Source of the DNA: Amycolatopsis tolypomycina
GTDB taxonomy: Bacteria; Actinomycetota; Actinomycetes; Mycobacteriales; Pseudonocardiaceae
NCBI RefSeq assembly: GCF_900105945.1
Contig: NZ_FNSO01000003.1
Span: 310,001 to 374,000 of the forward strand
Length of the DNA stretch: 64,000 nucleotides
Direction of reading: 5' to 3'
The notes under the pieces were generated by a model, which was not told the DNA's origin, did not search any database, and saw only the letters and a list, made by a program, of their open reading frames with translations. Both the position numbers and the translations under genes were made by a program. Shown here piece after piece: positions 10,201 through 16,855 of the stretch. Within the stretch, counting starts at the first letter, position 1. Every line of letters begins with the position of its first letter.

Positions 10201-13200
10201 CCGCCGCGCGGGCCGTTCGAGCCTCCGCGGCCGATGGACCGTGCGCCGGACGGGCCCCGGCCTGCCGAGCAAACGGCACCGACCGAGCAGCCGGCACGGA
10301 CCGAGCAGCCAGTGCCGACCGAGCAGCCGGTGGCCGAATCGCCCGTGCGGGAAAGCCCGGCCGGGCAACCGCCGACCGCACCGGCCGAGCCCACACGACC
10401 GCCGGTCGCCGAAACGCCGGCTCAAGCACGGCCTGCCGAACAGCCGACGACGGCGGCCGAACCCACCCGGCAGCCGGTCACCGAACCGCCGACACGAGAA
10501 AGGCCGGCCGAACGACCGGCACCGGCGACCGAACCCGCACAACCGCCGACGGCCGGGGCGCCGGTGCGCGAACAGCCGGCAGACCACGTCGCGCCGGGGC
10601 GGGATCGCGCGGGCGAACCGGAACGTCCGGTGGACCGGGACGCGCCTGGTGACGAGCACCAGCGAGCCGCCGACGAACGGCCGGCGGACCAGGACTCGCC
10701 CACCACCGAGCGGGAACCCGCCCAAGACCGCCCGGCCGACCAACACTCGCCCACCACCGAGCGGGAACCCGCCCAAGACCGCCCGGCCGACCAACACTCG
10801 CCCACCACCGAGCGGGAACCCGCCCAAGACCGCCCGGCCGACCAGGACTCGCCCGGTGACGAGCACCAGCGAACCGCCGAACAGGACCCAGGCGACCCCG
10901 TCGACCAAGGGGACCCGGCCCACGACCAGCCCACCGACCAGGACACAGCCGAGAGCACCGCTCGGCAGCACAGTGGCCCGGACGAGCCCTACCTCACCGA
11001 TCCTGCCTTCCGGACCGATGATCCCGCCGGTATCCGGCGGATCGAAGACACCTTCATCGACTCCGGGAAGACCAGCCACCAGGACGGCGAGTGGCGGCAC
11101 GAACAGCTCCACCGCGAAGCTCGGGAAAAGCGCGACGCGTCGCACCCCGGGATGTCCGATGCCGGGGCCGTTGCCGTTCATGCCTATACCCGGACCGAGA
11201 TGGTCGGGCCGCTCAACAACGCGCTGCGGATGGGCAGCCCCGAACTTGCCCACCTCGCTCCGCAGGCCGCCGCGCTTGTCTCGGGGCTCAACGAACTTCC
11301 GCCGCATGAAGGGGTTGTCTCGCGGCGGGTTGACTTCAAGGGCGATCTCGGGCGGCTGCAAGCCTTCCTCGCTCGGTTCCACGATGGTGCGCACATCACC
11401 GAACCGTCGTTCCTCAGCTCGTCGAAGGTCGACGCGGACCATCCGCGCAGCACCTTCCCCGGCGAAGTCGAGATGCGGATCCAGTCGAAGACCGGCCGTG
11501 ACGTCGAGAACATGGCCAGCCTCGGGCACGAGCGCGAAGTCCTCTTCAAGGCCGGGACGCAGTTCAAGATCACCGGCGTCGAACCCGGTCCCGGCCACCC
11601 GAAGGCCGACCCGCGGCGGCCCGGGGAACCGCACTACATCGTGCACGCCGAAGAGATCGCGCCCGGGGATCCGGGGTACCTGAGCGGTGACGATGCGCGT
11701 GACGCCATCGAGCAGCGCCGGGCCGGTGAGCGGGCCGACGAGGACCGGTTCCAGCGCGAAGCCGACGAAGAGCTCGCGAAGTTCTACGAGGAATACCCCC
11801 AGCACGCGCCGAGCAACGACATGGCGTCGAAGATCAACCCGTTCGACCCGCCGGGTGCGGAACCGCTGCCCGAACGGCCGCCGCCTGCCACCGGGGAGCC
11901 GGACGGTGGCTGGGCCCAGCTCGCCGAGCCGCTCACCCCCGGCGGGCAGCCCGTGCTGCACGCCGGGTCCGTCGAGACGCCGCAGCAGCACGCTCGCCTG
12001 CTGCGCGACGCCGTTCCCGAGCTCGCCGGGGTCAACACCCGCAACCACTACAGCCCGAACGGCCTCGAAAACGGCTACCGGACCAACGCCGCCGAGTCGA
12101 TGGCCGCCTTCGACCGGCGGATGAACGGCGAGGACGTCGTGGCCGGGCCGGCGCGGCAGCAGAGCCTCGGCGAACAGCTCGGCGGGCCGTGGAGCAGCCG
12201 GGACAGCTTTGACGGCGTCGCGCGCGAGCTCGGGGAACGGCCCGTCGGGGCGCGAACGGCCGTCGCCTTCGAGACGCCCGCCGGGGAGTCGCGGCTGGTC
12301 GCCGCCGTGCACACCGAGCACGGGGTCCTGTTCGCCGATCCCGTCACCGGGCGGCTCGCCGAGCTGCCGCCGGGTGCCACCGGCATCCACACCCTGCCGC
12401 TCGGTGGCGGGGACGCGCCGCAACACCACGACGCGCCGCAGCACCAGGACGCGCCGCACGAAACACCGCCGATCGCCGACCGGCTCAACCCGCAGCCCGA
12501 GCGTGTCCCGCACGACGAGAACTACCTCTTCGACCGGGACCACCGCGGCACCGCGGCCGACCACGAGAGCATCCGCCGGGCGGTCGGCGACGAGGATATC
12601 TACCAGGACGTCCACGACCACGCGCTGGCCAAGCGCGACGCGGCGGAAAACCTGGCGCACCTGACCGACGACGGCGCCGTCGCCCTCCACGGCTACACCC
12701 GCGGCGAGTACGCCTACGACGTCAACGAGGCCCTGCGCCGCGGGCCCGACCACCCCGGCTTCGACCTCGCGCAGGAGAACACCCGCGCGATCATGGACGG
12801 TCTCAACCAGATCGTGCCGGAGGCCGGCGAGACGATCCGCGCCTACGACGTCGGCGGCGTCCCGGAGCTGGCCGATCTCGTCGCCAAGCCGTACGAGCCG
12901 GGCGCGGTGGTCGTCGAACCCGCGTTCTCCAGCGCGTCGATCAAGACCGACGAGTTCTCGACGTCGAAGTTCGGCGACGACGTCGAGCTGCACGTGCGCT
13001 CGAACAACCTGCGCGACATCTCGAAGCTCGCCGAGAACCCGGGCGAGCGCGAATCGCTGTCGCCGCCCGGCACCCAGCTGCTGATCCACGAGAAGCGGCT
13101 GGAGGTCGTCGACGGCCGCCGCAAGTGGGTCATCGTGGCCGAGGAGATCGGGCCCGGCCACCCGCGCTACCTCGACCCCGAGACCGCGAAGCAGAAGATG

Positions 13201-14988
13201 GCCGAGCGGCGGGCCGAAAACGAGCAGAACGCGCCCGAGTTCGAACGGCGCAAGCAGGCCGCGATCATGGACCGGCTCAGCGGTCTCGGCGAGCCCGAGC
13301 ACGTCACCCCGCAGCCGGAACACCAGCCGGACCAGCCGGTGCACGACGTCCAGGACACCCCGGCGGAACCGCCGCCGCCCCCGGTGTCGGTGCACGACTA
13401 CTCGCGGCTGGCGCGGGCGACCAACCCGCCGTTCGAACCCGCCATCCACGCCGGCGGGACGACGGAGAGCGAGCGCTCGGCGTACGTCCACGACCGGCAC
13501 CCGCGCCTGCGCGACGTCAACCCGGGCTTCCGCGAGCCCGGCGCCATGGAAAACGGCTACATGACGAACTGCACGCGCGGTCCCCGGGCCTACATGGACC
13601 AGCTGCGCGGTATCGACTCGACGGCCGAGCCGATCCTGCCGCACGAGATGGGCAGCCGCGGCACGCTCGAACACCTCGAGGGCGAGTTCGGGGAGACGTT
13701 CTCCGCGCGCGGCAGCTACGACGACGTCATCCGCGAGATGCGCGGGATGCCGGTCGACCACCACGCCGTGGTCGCGGTGAAGTACCCCGGCCCGAACGGT
13801 GTCGAGTACGGGCACGTGGCGATGGTCGTGCACACCCGCGAGGGCGTCGCGTTCATCGACCCGCAGTCCGGCGACCTCATGCACCTGCCGCAGCCGGCGA
13901 ACAGCATCAAGCTGATGCACCTCGGGACGCCGGACGAGGTACACGTCCAGACCGGGCACGACGCCGGCGACGCGCACGGCGGCTACGGCTCGGCGGCACC
14001 GCACGACGCCTTCCTGGCCAGGGACGACGTCGCCGCGGCGCTCGACGGGCACGCGGAAGCCGACTACATCCGCGCGCACCTGGGAGAACACCCCGACCTG
14101 GTGCGGGTGCTGTCCGACCCGGCCAACGACTACCTGACGCGCTCGCTGCTGGACAACCCGAAGACACTGGCCAGCCTCCTCAAGCACCCCGAGGCGATCC
14201 CGATCCTCGAGGGCGCCGTCCACGAGGTGAACGAGCGCGGCTACAGCGTCATCGACGACGTCGAGCGGCAGGGGGTCGAGCCGTTCGACCCGACTCCGGA
14301 GCAGGCGGAGATTTCTGCCGACGTGGCGGCAATCGTCAGAGAAATCGATAGCGACATGCTGCGGCACGGCAGCTTCGACCAGGACCGGGTCGGCGATTCG
14401 GAGTACTGCAAGCAATGGGTCGACGAGGAGCGCGAACGCTGGCCCGAGACACAGGGCACGCTGAACCGCATCACCGAGCGAATCGCCGGCGAGACCGATG
14501 GCCACCCGGGGTTCCGGCCGGAGCCGAAGGACAGCATCCGAGCGCTGGCGAAGATCGCGAAACACGACTGGGACGGTTCGAAACTGCATGACCTGGTCGG
14601 CACCAAGATCCAGTTCGAGCAGGTGGCGGACATGTACCGCGCGCTGGATGCGGTGCGCCGCGATCCCGAACTCACGATCGTCGACTTCACCGACCGCTTG
14701 GCCCACCCGAAGGACAGCGGTTACCGGGACCTGCAGATGAACGTCCGGCTGCCGAACGGGCACGTGGCCGAACTGCGGCTGCACCTCACGCACATCGACG
14801 GGGTGGCTGCGTACGAGCACGCGCTCTACGAAGTCCGCCGCGACTTCGAAACGTTCAGCAGGAAGGAGGGCCGTGGAGGCCTCCTTTCGCCGGAGGAGGC
14901 AGCCCTCGCCGCGGCGCTGACCGAGCAGGTCCGAAGCCGTTTCGAGGAAGCGTTCCGGCTGGGGATGACATCCGAGGAGAGCGGCTGA
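7231..14988 (+). CDS. Giant polymorphic toxin: WXG–ART–ToxPL–ART–ToxPL–RelA/SpoT
   Basis: A 2585-residue protein. Residues 1-330 form a CpnT-type WXG100-like N-terminus (W61-T-G and a hydrophobic stretch at 111-136). Residues 364-473 are eleven 10-residue acidic/Ser/Arg repeats, then about 540-1240 are Pro/Gly/Gln-rich linker. ART1 (1251-1487) has R1365/R1366, S-F-L-S-S-S at 1393-1398 and E1434-R-E1436. Tox-PL1 (about 1556-1727) has A1620 at the Cys position and no matching His. ART2 (about 1759-1990) has R1870, F-S-S-A-S at 1899-1903 and E1939-R-E1941. Tox-PL2 (about 2053-2235) is intact, with C2114, H2195 and D2210. The C-terminal tip (about 2417-2585) resembles RelA/SpoT synthetases (D2454-L-V-G, KDSGYRD with Y2498, E2514-L-R). 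Export by type VII secretion is inferred. Its stop overlaps the next start. Confidence 0.88.
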   Translation: MGMEMPDAVKWLLPIVVGESWPEGDETKLRALRDAWHTASAAIGPVSDTGNQAASGIRANWTGDGADAFAEQWKKFVEGDEAYFKQLADAAKALGDSCDQTALDVEYTKYMIIISLIILAAQIAAMIAAAAVTFGGSTAGIAPAQIATRMTVQMLFRQLLEKLAQQGFKQVAKELLEKLLKQGLKKIGMEVLKNEAINLGMDAGIQGLQMAKGDRKDWDWSKTSDAAISGAVGGVVGAASGSIGRGATEGLSHSAGGQIADAAMRAGARGAVEGVAQTVGQAAVTGDLGSLTPEQLLMGASSGAVGGAVGGAKEQLNSVHEANIPRADSDSGDGSRDSGDSGESRRGSGDEGESASRGDSESRESSSEPESRRESSSEPESRGESSPEPESRRESSAEPESRRESSPEPESRRESSPEPESRRESSPEPESRRESSPEPESRRESSAEPESRRESSAEPESRRESSAEPESRSEEPRREPAPESRSEEPRREASEPESRSEEPRREAAPEPQREAPSQPETRTEAPREQQPAQPSPASEHRAPETSRPSAEQAERPAAHQPEAPAAASSTGSSQGGYGMAPPPGSGPEPGRQSAGRPQDNVGAAGFTGGPSQPFAAADAGPAGFQNGPSPQQAPPPGAFPPPPGGMPNGGGPGRPGGPGPRPSGPPPQQPMPPRGAGDQPRRVPPQDPRWMLQGGSPQMPPGGHRPVGPPQGGQPPMPHGRPQPGGQPPHGGHPGAQPLPGAQAGGQPPHGGQPGGQSPRGAQPGGQPLHGAQPGGQPLPGAQPGAQPLPGAQPGAQPPHSGQPTQPGGQQPHNGQPGQPGGQQPHNGQPGQPGGQQPHNGQLAQPGGQPPQGGQPGQTGGQPPLSGQPPHRAQAGGQPFQGGQPPHQGGQPVQGGLHPQDPRRMPPPPGMPPQGGQRPPMGGGPRPGGYPNQPRGPQGPGPHPGGRPPMPPPPGGRPPMPSHDPRVGPPRPAGTPPVPPPRFGPPQEQLPPRGPFEPPRPMDRAPDGPRPAEQTAPTEQPARTEQPVPTEQPVAESPVRESPAGQPPTAPAEPTRPPVAETPAQARPAEQPTTAAEPTRQPVTEPPTRERPAERPAPATEPAQPPTAGAPVREQPADHVAPGRDRAGEPERPVDRDAPGDEHQRAADERPADQDSPTTEREPAQDRPADQHSPTTEREPAQDRPADQHSPTTEREPAQDRPADQDSPGDEHQRTAEQDPGDPVDQGDPAHDQPTDQDTAESTARQHSGPDEPYLTDPAFRTDDPAGIRRIEDTFIDSGKTSHQDGEWRHEQLHREAREKRDASHPGMSDAGAVAVHAYTRTEMVGPLNNALRMGSPELAHLAPQAAALVSGLNELPPHEGVVSRRVDFKGDLGRLQAFLARFHDGAHITEPSFLSSSKVDADHPRSTFPGEVEMRIQSKTGRDVENMASLGHEREVLFKAGTQFKITGVEPGPGHPKADPRRPGEPHYIVHAEEIAPGDPGYLSGDDARDAIEQRRAGERADEDRFQREADEELAKFYEEYPQHAPSNDMASKINPFDPPGAEPLPERPPPATGEPDGGWAQLAEPLTPGGQPVLHAGSVETPQQHARLLRDAVPELAGVNTRNHYSPNGLENGYRTNAAESMAAFDRRMNGEDVVAGPARQQSLGEQLGGPWSSRDSFDGVARELGERPVGARTAVAFETPAGESRLVAAVHTEHGVLFADPVTGRLAELPPGATGIHTLPLGGGDAPQHHDAPQHQDAPHETPPIADRLNPQPERVPHDENYLFDRDHRGTAADHESIRRAVGDEDIYQDVHDHALAKRDAAENLAHLTDDGAVALHGYTRGEYAYDVNEALRRGPDHPGFDLAQENTRAIMDGLNQIVPEAGETIRAYDVGGVPELADLVAKPYEPGAVVVEPAFSSASIKTDEFSTSKFGDDVELHVRSNNLRDISKLAENPGERESLSPPGTQLLIHEKRLEVVDGRRKWVIVAEEIGPGHPRYLDPETAKQKMAERRAENEQNAPEFERRKQAAIMDRLSGLGEPEHVTPQPEHQPDQPVHDVQDTPAEPPPPPVSVHDYSRLARATNPPFEPAIHAGGTTESERSAYVHDRHPRLRDVNPGFREPGAMENGYMTNCTRGPRAYMDQLRGIDSTAEPILPHEMGSRGTLEHLEGEFGETFSARGSYDDVIREMRGMPVDHHAVVAVKYPGPNGVEYGHVAMVVHTREGVAFIDPQSGDLMHLPQPANSIKLMHLGTPDEVHVQTGHDAGDAHGGYGSAAPHDAFLARDDVAAALDGHAEADYIRAHLGEHPDLVRVLSDPANDYLTRSLLDNPKTLASLLKHPEAIPILEGAVHEVNERGYSVIDDVERQGVEPFDPTPEQAEISADVAAIVREIDSDMLRHGSFDQDRVGDSEYCKQWVDEERERWPETQGTLNRITERIAGETDGHPGFRPEPKDSIRALAKIAKHDWDGSKLHDLVGTKIQFEQVADMYRALDAVRRDPELTIVDFTDRLAHPKDSGYRDLQMNVRLPNGHVAELRLHLTHIDGVAAYEHALYEVRRDFETFSRKEGRGGLLSPEEAALAAALTEQVRSRFEEAFRLGMTSEESG
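8320..8649 (+). repeat. Eleven 30-bp tandem coding repeats in toxin
   Basis: Eleven in-frame copies of a 30-bp unit encode ESS(S/P/A)EPESRR with small variations in the fourth residue. They form a highly charged, probably extended spacer between the N-terminal export domain and the Pro-rich linker. The near-identity of the units suggests recent expansion by slippage or recombination. Confidence 0.9.
9655..9775 (+). repeat. 39-bp Gln/Pro/Gly tandem repeats in toxin
   Basis: Three near-identical 39-bp units encode a QQPHNGQPGQPGG-type motif. They lie inside a longer irregular GGQPP/GAQPG low-complexity tract (about 9350-9960). The tract is probably a flexible linker. Confidence 0.75.
10690..10850 (+). 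repeat. 51-bp tandem repeats before first ART domain
   Basis: Three near-perfect 51-bp units encode PADQHSPTTEREPAQDR (17 residues). They end about 130 bp before the first ADP-ribosyltransferase domain and form the last part of the linker. Confidence 0.8.
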
Positions 14989-15443
14989 TGGCCTTCCAGA
15001 CCCCGATGTTCTACAAGTACTACTCCCGGACGTACCGGATCGACTCGACGCCCGACGGCGGGTTGATGGGCACCATCCTCAATCTCCACACCGGGTTCTT
15101 CGAACAGGACCAGGACAGCAGCCACATCCTCGAGCTCATCTGGTCGACCACCGAGTCGAACATCCGCGGTCCCTACAAAGAAGAAAAGTTCATCCAGGAG
15201 ACCGAGTTCGAACGAAGCCTCTACCTGACCGGGGACGGCCCGATCTTCGCGCTCTACGACACCATCAAGGGCATCGACGATGTCGTGCGGAAGGAAGGAC
15301 GCCGCCGGACACCGCAAGAGGTTGCGCTGATCGAAGCCCTCCGCAAGCGCACCTTCAAGATGTGGGAAGACGAGGCTGCCCGGATCGCCGCCGGTGAGCC
15401 GCCGTCTTTCACGGTGACGAGCCGGTTGAGCCCGAGGCAATGA
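14988..15443 (+). CDS. Small protein coupled to toxin, candidate immunity
   Basis: A 151-residue protein of no family I recognise. Its ATG overlaps the toxin stop (ATGA), the classic position of a cognate immunity gene in polymorphic toxin loci. The N-terminal two thirds are mixed alpha/beta with aromatic clusters (YKYYSRTYRI). The C-terminal 45 residues resemble the extreme C-terminus of the toxin: DDVVRKEGRRRTPQEVALIE here against FSRKEGRGGLLSPEEAALAA in the toxin. It could be the immunity protein for the RelA/SpoT-like tip, or a remnant or partner of a related toxin tip. It overlaps the next gene by 4 bp. Confidence 0.7.
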   Translation: MAFQTPMFYKYYSRTYRIDSTPDGGLMGTILNLHTGFFEQDQDSSHILELIWSTTESNIRGPYKEEKFIQETEFERSLYLTGDGPIFALYDTIKGIDDVVRKEGRRRTPQEVALIEALRKRTFKMWEDEAARIAAGEPPSFTVTSRLSPRQ

Positions 15444-16855
15444 TTCACGTGGAACATCGACTTTCGCCTGACGAGCAGCGCACCCTCCTGGTGCGGCTGG
15501 GAAAGCTCGTGCGCGACCACCGCGTCAACCCCGGCCTGCCCGCTGTCGCCGACTTCCGGCAGGTCGGGAAGCACACGGAGACCGCGGGCCACAACACGGC
15601 CGTGCCGGAAGAGGTGGCCGACGTCTTCACCGAGCTGCGGGCCGGCATGTACGCCGAAAGCCGCGGCACCTGGCTGCAGGCGCGGTTCGCGCTGAACCCG
15701 GACGGCAGCTACGACTTCGACTTCGCCCTTGACGACGATCCGGTGTGGACCGACCCGCCCGAGCCGGCCGCCTACCCGGAAGAGCTGGCCACGTTCCCGC
15801 GGGCCGACGAGCACATCCCCGACTGGTGGCGGCTGCGCGCGCAACTACCGCTGGGCGTGGAGTTCCGGCACGCGGACGTCGGCGGCCCGGACGTCGAACG
15901 GCCGCCGCTGACCGACACCGAGGTGCCGCTCGTGCTGCAGTACCTCGAGCGCGAGGCCGTCGTGCACGAAACCGGCGACGAGCGCTTCCACACCGACGGC
16001 ACGTGGATCTGGTCGTCGGCGGTCGCCGACCTGCTGGCCGAACACGGCGTGCCGCCCGAGCCGGACCTCGTCGCGCACATCCGGCGGCACCGCTTCCAGC
16101 CGCCGTACGTCGAGCCCCTGGTCCGGCGGACCGCCGAGGCCGACCTGCTGGGCGAGCCGCGGCCGAAGCCGTCGCGCGCCGACGTGAAGAAGACCGCCGG
16201 GGACGTCGTCGCCGAGCTGGAGACCACGCCGGACCCGCAGCTCGGCGACGAAGAGCTGCTGATCGTGCTGGTGCAGCGGCTCGGCGAGCACGGCGTGTGG
16301 CCCGAGGCGTACCGGGTCGGCGAGCGCGCGGACGGCGCGTGGTGCCTCAACTACACGTCCGACGGCTGGGAAGTCGCCGCGCACGCCGGCGGGAAGCCCC
16401 GCGCGCCGAAGTACTTCCCCCGGCTCGAAGACGCCGCGCAGCAGCTGCTGGGCGCGTTGCTGCTGCACCCCGCCCGGATGACCGCCGGGCACGAAACACC
16501 GCTGGAAACCGCGAAAGAGCTCGACGACTGGCCGGTGCACCCGGCGCCGGGTGAGCCTCCCCTCACCCTGCTCCGCAACAAGCGCATCACCAGGCTGGTG
16601 GCGGGTACGGTCGTCCTGCGCTTCGGCGAGGAACCGGGCAACCTCGTCCACCACGGGGAGGTACGGTTCGCCACGACGTCGCTGCCGCTCGAACGCGAGC
16701 GGGTGCGGCGGAGCTACCGGCTCAGACGCCCGTTGCACGTGATCACCGGCATCACGGTTCCGTGGGCGAACCTGCCGGGTGGCGCGGTGGCCTTCGTGCT
16801 GCCGAAGACGATCGCCGAGCACGAGTCCGACGGAAGCCTGGAGAGGATCGAGTAG
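15440..16855 (+). CDS. YezG-like immunity domain fused to TNT-like domain, copy 1
   Basis: A 471-residue protein. Residues 10-115 resemble the YezG/DUF600 immunity fold (GTWLQARFALNPDGSYDFDF and AYPEELATFPRADEHIPDWW). The middle carries FHTDGTWIWSSAVADLLAEH, a segment I associate with actinobacterial TNT-domain proteins. Residues 375-471 match the TNT (tuberculosis necrotizing toxin, PF14021) NAD-glycohydrolase fold. Where TNT has PGGG-x-Q-Y/F, this protein has PGGAVAF, so the catalytic Gln appears to be Ala. The domain may therefore be inactive and act as a decoy or regulatory module; this rests on a by-eye alignment. The start overlaps the preceding gene, and the first codons contain a parS-like sequence. 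The next gene begins immediately after the stop. Confidence 0.75.
   Translation: MIHVEHRLSPDEQRTLLVRLGKLVRDHRVNPGLPAVADFRQVGKHTETAGHNTAVPEEVADVFTELRAGMYAESRGTWLQARFALNPDGSYDFDFALDDDPVWTDPPEPAAYPEELATFPRADEHIPDWWRLRAQLPLGVEFRHADVGGPDVERPPLTDTEVPLVLQYLEREAVVHETGDERFHTDGTWIWSSAVADLLAEHGVPPEPDLVAHIRRHRFQPPYVEPLVRRTAEADLLGEPRPKPSRADVKKTAGDVVAELETTPDPQLGDEELLIVLVQRLGEHGVWPEAYRVGERADGAWCLNYTSDGWEVAAHAGGKPRAPKYFPRLEDAAQQLLGALLLHPARMTAGHETPLETAKELDDWPVHPAPGEPPLTLLRNKRITRLVAGTVVLRFGEEPGNLVHHGEVRFATTSLPLERERVRRSYRLRRPLHVITGITVPWANLPGGAVAFVLPKTIAEHESDGSLERIE
15441..15456. promoter_or_regulatory. parS-like sequence inside TNT-like gene
   Basis: TGATTCACGTGGAACA differs at one core position from the parS variant GTTTCACGTGGAAC found beside parA (45735-45748). 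It lies at codons 1-6 of the copy-1 TNT-like gene, about 28 kb from parB. Binding by ParB is unproven. Confidence 0.45.

Noticed and set aside
8320..10850. Tandem repeats considered as a CRISPR array
   Set aside because: Repeats are contiguous, in frame with the toxin and without unique spacers; no cas genes nearby.
8866..14820. A 1984-codon minus-strand open frame across the toxin
   Set aside because: Antisense to recognisable domains on the plus strand and itself low-complexity; no domain or ribosome site.
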